Numbered from the stretch's first letter, positions 22,350 through 36,377 are shown. The stretch: DNA of 64,000 nt from Plectrocnemia conspersa (GCA_009617715.1 VTFK01000331.1:62001-126000), one strand, 5' to 3'. The notes: generated by a model from the sequence alone, not told the origin. Translations and numbers: made by a program.

Positions 22350-24859
22350 TTATTTCTAAAAATAAAATTGCGCACAGCAAAATTTTAAACAACCAAAATA
22401 CCATAAATATTCAATATACACAAATATATTTAAGAATATGTAAATAAATATAAATAAAAAAATAATGTCTGTATTTTAACAGATGTTAATAAAATTTTAT
22501 TTTAAAAATATCATGTTTTAAAATATTTTACAATTATATTAGTATTTTAAATTTGTATGATACATTTACATTTCCTATAATTATATTTTTTTTTACATAA
22601 AAATAGAGAAAAATATTAAGCAGTTGGAATTAAAAGTAAAATAAATTTGACAATCAAACAATCACCTATATTCAGAATTTTCGCTGTCACCATTTAATGT
22701 CAGCTACGAGGAGCTGGTCTGGTTCGTTCTTTTAATTCTAAAATTTTATGATTTTTTTACCATTGATTATTTTTTTATCTTACTTGTATTATATTCTTTG
22801 TGTATTGTAATAGTAGTATGCATTGTCTTTCACGATGGTCTTAATTTAATTTAAATGAATTAATAATGTTTCAAATACCCTAGCAATCAACTACTTTAAC
22901 ATAAAAGGGCTACCAACCATATACATACAGTGATTATTTAGATTAGATTCTGTAAAATTCATAACTTCTTTATATATATTGTCGATTGAAAACAATACAG
23001 TTTTACTTGTTTATAAGTCGTTCCGTGTAGGCACTTATCAAATCTATAAATTTAGGTAATTATTATATTTATCAACTTACTTATATAATATTCTTTAAGG
23101 AAAAAGTTTCAAAAACCTAGAAATTTGCAGTAAAATGTTTATTCATGAAATTAAGAAAAAAGATAAAAAAATGATTAGATCATATCATATAATATTGTTA
23201 AATTATTTACTATTGCAAAACTTCTTGAATATCTATTTTACTGGAGGTTCTTCTGCATCATATTAAATCAAGGTAAAAAGATGCTGCAATGTGTAAGACA
23301 GAGAAGAGTGCTTGTTTTTGAAATATGAATGAAATTTATTATTATGTATTTAATAAATAAAATTATAAATTTTAGTAACTTGGGTAATTATTAGTATTTA
23401 ATTGGACTAGCAAAGAGTTGATAAAATATATAAATTAAAGCAAAACATGGTCAACCTATCCATTATATATGAATACATATATAGCTTTTTACCTGTTAGA
23501 CCGGCAATGAAAGTTATCCACGATCAAATTTGCAGGTAACATCGACCTTCCACCAAACATGGACATTTTGGTATAAAAGACACCTGCGTGAGTTAAGTAG
23601 CATAGGCATCCTTTCATCCGGGTTCAAATCTTCGTTCTTCTCATATTTATACATTTCATTAACTGGCTGCCTACCGTGATGTTAAGTGTTAAATAGAAAA
23701 TCACGACAAAATGTATACTGTTTGCAAAAAAGTGGATGTTAACATTGAATGAAAATTATATATTGAATGAATTTTGCAGAACTATACTTATCCATGTCAT
23801 TTACTTTTCAACCTTCTACTATATAAGACGTGGCATATTTGTAAAGAATCAATAAACGTGTTATATTATTTAAAATTCAAAATAAATACAAAGTATGCAT
23901 GAATGTTGAAGATTACGCGAATGCCTAATTGTTGCGACACTGTCAGTTAACTCTATGGGTAAACTTAACCGTGATAATTAACTAGCCCGTACGTTACGTC
24001 TACGTATACGGGAAAAGCTCGTGCTTATGCATCAAGGTGAAATATATTCACACATTTTGTACGAAGGATGTTATGTGTACAAGTATGTATGTATATTATT
24101 ATTATATCAGTCTTGTGTGTACGATGTGAGAAAAAATGTGTTGCTAGCCAAATGTATTAAAGCTCGATATGATGTTTGCTGAAAAAATCAACGGTATTCG
24201 AAGCGAAGTTCTAATGGATAAACTATAGGGGAAACAGGGGTAAATATGTAAATAAATTTTATGTTCATACATACATGTATCTACATTTTTTTAAAACTAC
24301 TCTTATGGAATCATTATTGGTATCGAAAAAATGTACATAAATAATATGTAATGTATCATTTATATTCACTTTTCTTCAACAAAAATAATTTGGAGATCTA
24401 AGTTAGATTTATAAGAGGACTTTATTTAGTGTATAATTAGATCAAAAACCATGCAATGCTAGAAAAGTGATGAAGTCGTAACATTAGTAAGCGATGGAAA
24501 ACGTGGAATAAAATAAGACGTTTGGCAAACGTTTCAACCATCAATGTTAGGGTCATCTTTAGTGGTATAGTCCTGATATTATCTCCTCTGACGCAGATTT
24601 TTAGGTTGCTATTTTTTCTACTAAATCTAGTGACTGTTTTTTTTATTATTATGCTTAGTTATTTTGGCAACACTCGCATCATCTTTAGTGTATGTTTAAT
24701 AAAATTAAATTTATTCTAATATAGTTAATGTTGATTTTTTATAGGTTTCTGTTAGTTTGAAATTGATTTTTTGTCTATAGTTAAATTTTATCTCATTCAC
24801 TAAAAGCAGAGCATTTTTTTTAATCACGTTGATTTATTTAATGTATGTATTACAATACC
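22350..24859. other. AT-rich intergenic DNA
   Basis: I see no gene. A weak match to the LINE tail (ttgtgtattgtaatag..tcacgatggt) lies near 22,797-22,842. A GC-richer patch at 23,510-23,640 holds a GGTTCAAATC box that could be a SINE trace, but no A box or stem supports it. Confidence 0.45.
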
Positions 24860-25128
24860 CAGTGGCGTAGCTAGGGTATGTACCGCCTGGGGTAATCCTT
24901 AAAATTACTGCCCCCCCCCATACATTTTTTTGCAGGGTCATAAAATCAGCATTTCTTAGAATAATAAATTGATTATTGTTAAGCTCTTGCTATTCGTAGA
25001 TTTACATAAATTTTAGTTTATTCAGGATCAAGAACCACACCAGACGATTCCATCGCGAATATGCCTCCCCCAAGCAAGTGCCGCCCGGGGCGGCCCGCCC
25101 CCTCCGCCCCACCATAGCTATGTCACTG
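24860..25128 (+). mobile_element. hAT-type MITE with exact 8-bp target duplication
   Basis: Ends CAGTGGCGTAGCTAGGG and the complement of ccatagctatgtcactg form imperfect inverted repeats. The flanks are identical, acaatacc at 24852-24859 and again at 25129-25136. The 269-bp body has C- and G-runs and no open frame. A second, inverted copy lies at 61698-61952. Confidence 0.85.
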
Positions 25129-25136
25129 ACAATACC

Positions 25137-28100
25137 ACTGGAAGCTTTACAATATTTTTTAGTACTCATTGATAAATAGATCCTATTTTGTTAAATAATT
25201 TAATACATGTAGTATAATATTAAAATATTTATAATTATCTATTACGTTTAGTTAAACCATTAATTTTCAACACTTTTTAACCTAAGGCGTATGATATTAT
25301 CATACTAACTTAAAATTGTTATAGGTAACATATGAGTTGTTAGTTAGTTTCTAAGCACTACGGTATAGGCAAATTTCCATTGAATTTAATTAAGATTTAA
25401 TAGTATAAATCTAAATTTATAAAATTATGAAAGACTTACCTTCGTCAGATTATGATAAATTTCGAAATGTTTAACATAATAGTCTTAAAAATTAATTATA
25501 TGTATATCAGTCAAAGTACTTTAAATAATATACGTTTTTTATCACGTAGCTTTCCACTTCTTAGAGAGTTTTGAAACTATTATTTAACAATTACAAATAG
25601 CTTTCTTGTTATCTTTGCAATAATGATCGTGGCTTATAATCTCCATGGGTCATATTTATACCACTAACAATTTTTTCTATATTTATGCTTTGTTAGAAAA
25701 GTGTAAAAAAGAGCGATTTAACAACTTTTCGGTCTTTAATATTAGGATTATCATCTTACGCAAAGTCTGCTATTTGTTCAAATCGATCTTGTAACTTTCT
25801 AAAAAAAAAAATCTTATTACATTGGGTACAACAAACAAATAATCTTTGTTTTGTTGTGCATCCACTCTCACCGGCATTAAATACTTGTTCAGGACTATAA
25901 ACTTTTTTCTTATAATATATATACTTAAATTTTTTTAATGCTAAAATTAAAAAAAATACTGTATAAAGTGTGTAAAATAATGGATTTTATGTTTCTTTTC
26001 TATAAAAAATATTTCCAAAAGAATGGTAGAGATTTTAATAAAATGTATGGTAGAAATCTGTGTAACAAAGTTACACTTTTCTACGACCAGGTCCAGCTAA
26101 GCAGTCACATGAATCCCAAGAGTTCAACCCAATTTTCGAGACCACTTTGAAAACATATACTTACATATTATATAATTTTTATCGCACAAATTGTTGCTAT
26201 TTAAAAATAATCTATATAAAAAAATGCATTTCCAAAAAAGCATATATTTAATGAAGATAAATTAAAAGTTAGTTTTGCATATTATAATGTATATTTAAAT
26301 AATGATATAACTACCTTGGCAATTCATATTTTAAAGTAGGTTATGATCGTCTACTTCTTCGTTTATTTTAATTATTTCAAAACATTGAATTAAATATATG
26401 AAATAACAAGGATTTCTCTTAGGTTTGGGTATTACAAAATTCACATAATAGTGTTATGCACAAGTATATTGCATTAATTAAAATTTATTAAAATAATCTG
26501 TAGAAAAATTAACTATTAGATGAAAGCATTTTGCACAAGGACACCTGTTTCAGTTGTAATCTTATATATTATAATAGAAGTCATAACATTTTTTTGGTCA
26601 AGGTCCTAAATTGCTCAACTTTGGGCGATTTTTTATTTGGTGTATACATATGTATATATAATATATACATTTTTATTATTAATAAATAAATATATATAAA
26701 TATATATATTTATAGATGCGATAGAACTCATAATTATATTTAAAATCTTACAATTATTTATTTATATATATTTTAAAGATGTAGTAAAAAATGCATTCAT
26801 CATAATTGTACATTAGCAATTTCCGCATGACTAACAAGCAGTTTTTTCTTATTTATATATATACGCATCTTCCTTACATAATTGACAAACTCTTTTGTCT
26901 ACCATCAATTGGTTATTCCAAGGTTATTTGACCACAATTCAAATACACCTAAATTCATATATAGATATTTGTGCGTGGATAATATAAATTAATTATATAC
27001 ATAGGACCTTGTGTGATCGACGCCGAATCGTCTGTTGTAAATCATTTCTTGGCTGCACCTTCATCTTTGCCCATTCTTCAAAGGTGTCATCACCGTCGAG
27101 ATGGACCTTGATGGACAAATCCTACTATGAGTATCTCCATTAATTAAAAAAAAATCTTATTCTTCCCTAGCGGATTCTGTGTACTCAATTGTAAGCGTTA
27201 ATTTGTTCAACGCGCTTAGTGAATATACATTTATTAATAAAGATGAATTATGTGTGTTTAGAATTATTATAAAAAAATATTTTATTTATTAATAATCATC
27301 ACACAAGTCATAATTAATATCAAATAAATTTATATATTATATAATATAAATAATTTTAAAATCGCATGTATTTCTTCATACGAATTTAATACATGTAAAT
27401 ATAATTCGTATTTTATTAAGGTATTTTTTACCATTCATTCATCACATTTTAGTATTAGTGTCCTTCAATGTATGCTTAAATATTGTGTAAGTTGCTCCAT
27501 AGCGTGTGATCTTCGAATTCATCTCGTCATATTTTTATCTTCAAACATTAAGAAAAGTATTGACATTTAGCTGCGGAAGCCTTTTTCGCGCTCATCGATC
27601 AATGACTCTATATATTATTGTGCTTGTAAAGAATCAAACAATTATAAAAAGTCTTCCTCTTGCCATATAAATAGGTATACTATTAACAGATCCAATGATC
27701 AAAGGGTCCATTGAATCGAGATAGTAGTAATTATTAATAATGGTAATATATTTTTGATGATAATTTAACGTAAATAAATTACTAATCGCAAATTAAATTT
27801 TATTTTTGTGACACATAAAAAAACTCAATGTATACTCTTTTGTGTAAAATTAAGGCATATGATACTTAACACAGAATCTATTTTAAAAAAAACGCATTTA
27901 TTTCTGACTTTTCAGATTTTTTGTGAAACACTATTGGTTTTATTTTCGCGGAATAAATGTAAGTTCTTTGTAGAATTTTTCAAAATAAGTGCAAACTTTT
28001 TTTTTTTTTAAATTTTTTTTATTGTATTGCTGAAAAGCAATGATTTCAGTGGAAGAAAGAAAAAAGAAAAGATAGGAAATTTACGAAAAAACTTTCGTAT

Positions 28101-28507
28101 TTCTTTCATCATTTAATCTGTTGTGTAACAGTCGTATAAATTTTTTTTTTTTCCAAATAAACCAAAAAATGCAAGTTATTACCGATCGGCGGTCAAAACC
28201 ATCACCATATTCTAATCTGCATAAATTGGAAGGTGAGCGTGTCCGGTGTGCATCGTCAGGAATATATGCATATGAAATGGCTCAAGGTGTTGAAATCTCA
28301 TTGTGTGAGTATTTAAAAACATTTGTTTTCTATTCAACTTGAAGAGTCATTTTTGCGAGGATATGAAGCCTTATTTTATTCGATTTATAAGGACAAAAAA
28401 ATTTCAAGAGGTATCATTTGCTAAAGTGATACTAAATGAGAATCGATATTTAATGAATTAAGTTTTCTGAACAAACAAACAAAATAAACTTGAGTTTTAT
28501 CTTGTCA
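25137..28507. other. AT-rich intergenic DNA
   Basis: I see no recognisable gene. A less AT-rich patch at 27,005-27,130 has no open frame longer than about 20 codons, so it is at most an eroded repeat. Confidence 0.45.
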
Positions 28508-28515
28508 GTTGCTAC

Positions 28516-29563
28516 TAGGGATTCTGTGTCGAGACAACCCGGGAATTTATTCCCGAGAATTCAAAGATTTTTTGCTGTCTCGAGTCCCGGGAATTTAAAA
28601 ATTAATAGCCCGGGACTCGAGACTTTCCGAAGTGCAATTTTACAAAAATATGTAAAGAGCGAATTTGATGTCGAGCTTAATTTATGTCTCGATATGAAGA
28701 CAAGGTGGAATTCCTTATTACCTATGATCTCGAGATTTTGAAAGTTACGAAATTGCATTAGAAAATCATTAATTGATCTTGGCATCGGCCAAATTTGGAA
28801 TGAATCGAACATTCACGTATTGGAAAATATTTATGAAGTACTCACTTCTATAAAACTGGCAGTTGAAGCTATAAGTCGTCGAGATGCCACTTTATTAACT
28901 TCCGAAATTATTGTTAATTTCCTTTTAAAAAAAATATTTGAAATCAACACAGCTCTGTCGCACGAACCACCAAAATATTTCAACGACTAGAAATAAAAAA
29001 ATCAACTTTAAAAAGGAGTTTCAGATATTAAATTCAACTATCAAGCGAACTCCGAATCTAGAGCTTTTATTCAAATCATTGCTTACAATTAAGCCAACAT
29101 CTACAGAAAGCGAGAGAGTTTTTTCTACATCTGGAATATTTGCCACAAAAACCAGGAACAGGCTATGTGATTCATCATTAAACGCCTTGGTGTTTTTAAA
29201 AACATATTTTTCCTTACAAAAATAAAGGTTTTAACTTAATATTGATATAAATATTTCGATTAAAAAATTGTAATAAATTAAATTTAAATAAATATCGAAT
29301 AAAGTGTTTTTAAATTGTTTCAATAAATTTTCACCTATCGTACCTATAACACAAATAATATAAGTTAATAATAATAAATTAATTAAAGTTAATAATAATA
29401 AGTTAATTAAAGTTAATAATAATAAGTAAATTTTTTAACATAATTTTTTTTCATGATTGTACGAAAAATAATCAAAGTCTCGAGTACCGGGAATTCCCGG
29501 GACTTAAGAAATTTGGGTCTCGAGTCCCGGGAATCAAAAAAACCCGAACCTTCAGAATCCCTA
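28516..29563 (+). mobile_element. Internally deleted hAT element with perfect target duplication
   Basis: Ends TAGGGATTCTG and CAGAATCCCTA are perfect 11-bp inverted repeats, and gttgctac flanks both sides (28508-28515 and 29564-29571). Inside, plus-strand fragments are transposase-like: LCLDMKTRWNSLLPMISRF near 28,685-28,740, and the hAT dimerisation segment KPTSTESERVFSTSGIFA with KTRNRL near 29,090-29,165. Stops separate them. Subterminal ctcgagtcccgggaatt words recur in both orientations near each end, probably transposase binding sites. At 1,048 bp it is too short for a full transposase. Confidence 0.85.
29364..29427. repeat. 24-bp tandem repeat inside the hAT element
   Basis: The unit gttaataataata(a/g)ttaattaaa occurs about two and a half times in a row within the noncoding 3' part of the element at 28516-29563. 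Confidence 0.8.
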
Positions 29564-29827
29564 GTTGCTACTGATGGTACCCTAGCGATGATAAGGTGCT
29601 GCAGAGGAGTTCTAGCATATTTATAGGAAGCATCAACATTTAGTTTCCAAAAATATGAAGTTAGGTCGTTACATTCAAGCAAACGACGAAATCAAAAGCA
29701 ATTTATTAAATTTATATTCATAGGCCCGCGATTGTGGGGTACTTTATTCTTGAAACTCGCGTAATTACTTTGACCAAATGTGATTATTTAACAATATTGA
29801 GATTACAGAAAGGCTTCATGATTGTGA

Positions 29828-30106
29828 TTGGTCAGCCCCCACCGACCGACACGAAGATACGACCCGAGACACGATCATCGCAGCAAGAGGAATTCCCCCG
29901 GACCTGTCACTGCAGGCACCTACAAGATCTTTGAGGATCTTCCACCGACATCATCCCTGCGGCAGCTTCTCCACCACTGCTCGGAGAAAACGATACTCGC
30001 CATCATAGTAGCAGCAATATATGTAACCTGTGTCTTACTGGCTGCGAAGTCGCACCCCTTAGGATTACCAAACCTTAATATATCATGGATTGTGGACTAT
30101 AATTAA
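29828..30106 (+). CDS. Unrecognised coding-like stretch with one membrane segment
   Basis: GC content is clearly above the surroundings and the frame is open to a TAA at 30104. The translation starts with a basic Arg/His/Pro part, has an FEDLPPTSSLRQLLHHC segment, then a hydrophobic helix ILAIIVAAIYVTCVLLAA, and ends about 20 residues later at WIVDYN. No ATG with clear context begins it; ggtcag at 29830-29835 could serve as a splice acceptor, so it may be a terminal exon. I do not recognise the protein. A retrocopy or transposon remnant is also possible. Confidence 0.3.
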   Translation: MVSPHRPTRRYDPRHDHRSKRNSPGPVTAGTYKIFEDLPPTSSLRQLLHHCSEKTILAIIVAAIYVTCVLLAAKSHPLGLPNLNISWIVDYN

Positions 30107-33039
30107 AAAGTTTTTAATTTCATTGTCTTCGTCGTATTTAGTGGATCGTGGGTTAGTGCGGGCACAAATATGCTAACAAACAATAAACTGACTGCAAATA
30201 GATAATCGTGGCGATTTAGGAACATTTTAATTTTTCGAGAATTTCTATAAAGCTTTTTTTGCCTGTGCAAATATTATTAAATATTTCACAAGCATTGCAT
30301 TTTTTATACCGCTGCATAAGAAAGGGTGGGTCTATGCCAGATGCATGCTTTCTTAGAAGCTTTTAATAGAGGTCGACAGTATTTGAATAGCTAAAAATTG
30401 TAAGACTTACTTTTTATGATTTTTTAATATTTACAAATAACTTTTAATAAAAAAAATGTAGTTGAATTTGTAAAAAAAACAATTTAACCTAATCGTAGAC
30501 GTGAAAACCAAAACTTTTTACGAATTAGGTAACAGATAAAAAATGCAATTGAAAAGTGACTTAAACATCATTGATCTGTGGGTTGAAAAAAATATAAAAC
30601 ATAAACTTAAAATAAAACACAAAAAACCTGATGTTTTTTAAAAAAAAATTATAAAAAAAGCCCTAGCAATAAGTGGTTTTAAAACAAAAATATTTGTTTT
30701 TATTTATTAAATTACTTAGTGCTAACATCTAACTCGCAGACATGTAATTGCAATTTGTTAATTTGACTCTGACCCGCCAGCAAAAAAAGTTCGCAGTCGT
30801 TGACCTATACCATGTTAAAGGATGTTGGTGGAAGTATAAATACATAAAAATATTAAACCGTATCTTTCTGTTTGTTCATTTAAATAAGGTAGATTGTCAT
30901 GGGGTGTCAAGTATTTTTTTAATCTAAAAAGGGGGCGGTTTGTGAATCTGCTGTGAAATTAACCAACTATAATACGTCAATAAAAACTATTTGCAATGCA
31001 TATTTTATGTGATAGATTTTTCATAGTATCATTTTTTTATTTGCGGTTTAATATTAATATATTTATATGGATTTTGGAATATTCTGTGTTTCGCGTGGTA
31101 TTTTCTTAATCTTTTTTAATCAAAAAATAATAAAACATTTCTCCAAACTAAGTCTAGATTGATTTCTGCACGACAGTAAATATCCTTTTAAATGTCCTTT
31201 CAATATTATACTTTCAGCTATTTATTATTCGGATGTCGTAAAACTTAAGAGTACACATATACCACATTGCCTAATTAGATATTAAATCAAGTACTCAATG
31301 AAGAATTTCCGAAGCTCAGAAATATTTTACGTTAATACGTTTTAAATATTTACGTTTGCTTCAAGTGTCTTTTTCGATTGTTTGAACACACTTTCGTTTA
31401 TTATTTGTTTATATATAAATTATGTTGTACAAACAAATAGGCTTACCATATTTATTACAGCACAAGGTCTTCGTTACGGTTCATACATATTATAGCACAC
31501 ATTTACAAATTTAATGTTATATGCCCTTAATTTTTAGTTTCATTAGTATTATTTATACAATATTTTATATGTAAATAATATTTATGTTTTTAGTTGTAAC
31601 AGTTTTATGCTAAAAAAACACGTAACAATCTAACGTTAATTTAATAAAATAGCAGGCAAATAAAATCTTTAAAGAAATGTGGTAAGGCAACGATTAACCT
31701 TGACTTCCAAGATCCATGCGAAAATCTGCGACCGGCAAATATTGCCAAAAGTTTATTTTTTATAATGCCAAAATTATACATCAACGATGAAAGCATTTCA
31801 CAGCCTTGGAATTTATTCATGAACAAGAATTTTCCTTGAAATCCTTCAAAATGTGCTATATTTGCCGTAATGTTATTCATATTTAACTATACACATCCGG
31901 GATAGGTTTGCTAACGTATATATTTATCTGAGTTTACTCGTATGTCATTATAATGTTTATTTTTAGGTATACGAATTGTGAATCAGAATCAGGTTCATTC
32001 AAATATTACGTTTTGGTCATTCATTAATATTAAAATATTTCCACTTTTTAAATTGGAAATTTTTACTATTGCAATATTTAAATTTGGATTTACATATGTA
32101 TGAATCTATATACTACCACATCTTCATAATGGGTAAAACCATGTAAATACATTAAGAATATTGCTTTTCATGTTTCAAATAAACTTGAACTTGCTATTTG
32201 GCGTCAAACAAGATTTGCGAAATGAGAGACTGAAGGTTAGATATTTACATTTGTATTATATAGCTATTTTGTACTTAAGTTCATTATCCTTTACGCAGAG
32301 TAAAAAAAACATAAACTGCTTTCTTAAAAATGTTTTAAACCGATGATCAAATAAATTTATAAATACTTTTATTTACTTATACATACAATAGTTTTTTAAT
32401 TGATTTAAACTTATTTTATAGGTGCATATTATATTTAATTAAAAGCTAAATTTAAATTTAAACCTAAATCCTTATGTCTTTAACATTTTTTCAGTTTCAA
32501 TAATCTTGTACAGAAAATTTCTATTGAAGTACATTAATTTCCACTATTAATTATTTTTAAATATTCTGGTAATAATTAATTATCTAATTCAAATAAGAAG
32601 ACTAATGTTATAATATGTAACCCATACTTACAACGCAAAAAAACTACTTTTTGTTTGGAAAGGATGAGCGATAGACAATACGTTTTACCCTACGCCTAAT
32701 ACTGTTATTTTACCCTTCAAAATAGTCAAATGGACCGTTTCTCTTTCATGGGGTAAACACGTTTCATAGGTGTGTTTATGAAGCGATGCAATTGGCCCGC
32801 AAACATCTTCATCTGCGGTTCGCCAGAGTGAAACTTTGTCACATGCGGTGAAAGACGCACCATTGAGTGAGAAAATTAAAGATCTAATAAGATGGGCAGG
32901 GATTTTGAACCTGTAGCCTTTAATACTTTAATATTCGATATCGTTTTATAGACAAATATGTAATTGAAAATATATATAAGAAAATAAATTACATAAGTGA
33001 GTAAAATTTTGAATTTTATAAGAAAATATCTGTTTTTTT

Positions 33040-33040
<1 letters not shown>
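30107..33040. other. AT-rich intergenic DNA
   Basis: I see no supported gene. The small patch gacccgccagcaaaaaaagt near 30,771 resembles a hAT terminus but has no partner that I could find. Confidence 0.4.

Positions 33041-33041
<1 letters not shown>

Positions 33042-33112
<71 letters not shown>
33042..33112. repeat. (TA)n microsatellite
   Basis: About 35 uninterrupted TA dinucleotides abut the perfect hairpin at 33112-33173. Confidence 0.95.
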
Positions 33113-33114
<2 letters not shown>

Positions 33115-33173
33115 TTAATATTTCTAGGAGTCGGATTACATCCGAGTAATCCGACTCCTAGAAATATTAACCA
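33112..33173. repeat. Perfect 27-bp inverted repeat (hairpin)
   Basis: The arm tggttaatatttctagg plus agtcggatta is exactly complementary to taatccgact plus cctagaaatattaacca, separated by the 8-base loop catccgag. There are no mismatches in the 27-bp stem. With the adjacent TA run the whole stretch can fold back. Confidence 0.95.
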
Positions 33174-36100
33174 AATATTTCTCCGCGAAAACGCATTCAA
33201 CCACATTTAGCAACACATTTTTTTAAAAACACATTTTTTTAAAAACAGTTTTAGCATATTTTATTTATTTTTTAGAATTTAAATAAAAGAGATTCGATTT
33301 TTTTTAATTTTTAATATGATTTTTTTTATTTTGTTTAATTTTATGTTATAATAAGTTTACTGTGCTTATTTTGAATAATCGCCATTGTTAACCAAAAAAG
33401 GTGATAAGCTAGCTATCGAACATGGTCGAGATATTTATGATTTATATTAAAACTACTGTCATGTTCGCAAAAACTTTGAAATATTTTTTTTAAATAAAAT
33501 TTATTTTTTAACTTTAAGCTTTCATTACGTTTAAGATTTTTCTACAAGACAAGATTTTTGACAAAGATGCGAAACGAACCAGATGTCTGGTTAACGAACT
33601 TAACTGAAATATTTGCTAGCTCTATCTTAAAAACAAGTTTATGTTAAAGTAATTAATATAAAAAATGATTTTTATTAAATCGCGTCTTGAATCCTTCTGC
33701 AATAGGTTTTTTTTTATGAAAATCTACCTAAAATGTAGAGAAGGATGTTATAATATAATAACTAGGTATATAATTTCTGATATCTTTAATGCATAACAAC
33801 TAAACGTAACATAATATGAACATTACAAATCATATACATATGTGCAAATGCACAAAAATCTTATTAATAAATAGTTAAAACTAATCTTGATATTAATTAT
33901 TCATAAGTATAGTTAAAAATCAACGAATAACTTATTGCTGTACACACTAATATTAAAATATTGCTTAAGTAAAAAGTAAATAAATTATGAATAATTAAAT
34001 AGCAAAAGAAATATAAATAAATATTTTACCACAACTGTATTTTTACAATTTATTTGAAGGAATTAAATACTCTTCTTGCTTGCTAAGATCAATTTCTCAA
34101 TGATAGATTAATTTACACATCAAAGGGAATCTTCTTATTAGCATATTTAATCGATAAATGTAGAGAAAATATCTATCAATATATTATATGATTAATATAT
34201 TAAAATAACAATAAATTACCATATAATTTAATTTAAAAAAATATTCTGTTAATTTTAATTAAATAAATATAATCGAATATGAAATATAATATTAAAAATT
34301 TTTTCACATCAATAATAAGTAGTATATTAAATTATTTTAAAAACGATATTAGGCCTAAAAAATATTAGAAATGCCTGCTTTTGAGATTTTAATATTGAAA
34401 ATACATTAGTTATTAACTTAAAATTTACACGCTTCACGTTCCAAAAATATTTACATATCTATCTTATTTTTCTTTCCGATAATTCTGTTGCCAAGTCAAG
34501 TCAAAATTATAAATTCCGACTGAATTATAAACATACGGTTTTTGAAAAAGTCAATCCGGTTTGGTAAGCTTAATTTTTCTCTTTTTTATCAAACTATTAC
34601 CACGTCCAAAACAAGCAAACTGCGCTAACTGAATTAAATTACATTGTTTCCATTATAAATTAGCAATATCACAAATTTTTATGCAAATATAACCCTGTTA
34701 TTTGTTAGATGCATTGAACCTGAATCTTGAAAGTCATCAATGGCAGGTGTTAAAATAATGTTACGTAATTTTAACCACGCAAACGAGCCGTTAATTTTTG
34801 AGGGTTCTAAAACACATTTACGATTGCCAAACTTTCCGATTCTTATGCGTTACGTTGCCCAACGTATTTTCATATATTTTAATAATTGACTCCGCATAAT
34901 AATATATGGTAATGTGTTTAATTTTATACACCTGACATGCGAGATTGGCAAAATAAGCTAATTATGTACGTTTTATATATTTGGGAAAAATTCTAAATAT
35001 GTGTCGCTGTAGGTGTTAAAATTTCCTCTCGACCGTGAACGCATCGAAAATTTCAACGATGGCGTATGATGTAACTTTGGTAGTTATTTTTCTAAATACG
35101 TATATTTTTAGCACATCAAATAAACATTTTTGCCAATGACAACAATAAATATATACATATGTATAAATAACACATAAAAATAAGTCGCTTATGTTTATTA
35201 TTGCATATTTTCTACCGTTTCGCTTCTAATTCCTTCATTAAAACGATAAAAAGTTTTATCGAACTCCAGGATGTAGATTTTAGAAGCCTGAACATTTCAC
35301 ACAACAGCAGTTAAAATATTACATATATTATACATCGAATATTCATTAAATAGTTTAAAAGTTTAAGAACGTTAATAAGGCTAGCTGAGTTTACTCCTTA
35401 TTTAAAGTAAAGTAAGTATTCTACAATTGCCATATATGTGATGGGCATCTCAATTGTCACTTTGTTTGCGTAGTTTGTGTTTAACAATCAAATATTAACA
35501 GCATATCACCGATGAAAATGTAAAAAAGAGTAAAGAAACTGTGCTTAGTAATCGCTAAATCACTATTAGTATGATCGCTGATGTAGTTGACATTTTATAG
35601 GATTCATGATAATCAATTTTATCTGTCAATTGGACACAAAATAAGTAGCAGCATCATAAAAAAATCTAAGCAATTGATGAATGAAGTTTGCGTCATAACA
35701 GGTGCATTGAAAAGCCGTATAGACAAGTGTCCAAAAGTGCCCTAAAGAGCCAAGACTAAAAAAAGCACGTCAAGTTTGATCGAATGTTAAGGTTCTCTCT
35801 ACTGTTTCCTTTGTTATAGCAGTATAGCTCAATACAAAGTTGCAGTTTTTATGCTGTATGCGTGAGGTAATTCCAAGAATTTTTTTAGAAAATTTATACT
35901 TTTAAGAAAACAATTCTTGAATGTGTGCAAGACAATAAAATCTATAATAATAGATATTTATTCGATTTAAACATTTAATTATTTCACAAAAGCTTTTTAC
36001 GCTTTTCCGTTAGCAAATTCGTCTAAAATAAATCTGGTAATTCATGTTAAGTGTTACAAGTCCATTTAGTTGCTCCTGACTCATTGTTGATTGTAGAAAA

Positions 36101-36213
36101 TTTATTATTTTCTTATCTTAATTGAATTTTATTATGTTTCTGCCTCTTCCGTAACTCAGAAAGTAGAACTAATACATCTTCATCTTCACTAATTTCACCC
36201 AAATTATAAACAC
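33174..36213. other. AT-rich intergenic DNA
   Basis: No open frame of interest or recognised repeat was found; long A/T runs dominate. Confidence 0.4.
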
Positions 36214-36216
36214 TTA

Positions 36217-36377
36217 AGGCTCGGCCACACAGAGAGCGGTCTGTCGCGGTGGGAAGCGATATCTGACCGCGGCGGTCAGGCGGTTCTGTCTGACAGAACT
36301 GATGCAACATTGCATCATACAACCAGACCGCCTGACCGCCGCGACACAGACAGACCGCTCTCTGTGTGGCCGAGCCT
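36217..36377. mobile_element. Harbinger-type MITE with TTA target duplication
   Basis: The 161-bp element begins AGGCTCGGCCACACAGAGAG and ends with its complement; the perfect terminal repeat is 29 bp. The flanks are TTA at 36214-36216 and TTA at 36378-36380, the TWA target of PIF/Harbinger elements. A second internal palindrome (cgcggcggtcaggcgg against ccgcctgaccgccgcg) means nearly the whole element folds into one hairpin. It stands out by high GC in an AT-rich region. Confidence 0.85.

Noticed and set aside
23500..23650. Possible SINE with a GGTTCAAATC box
   Set aside because: No A box at the right spacing, no second copy in the window and no tail.
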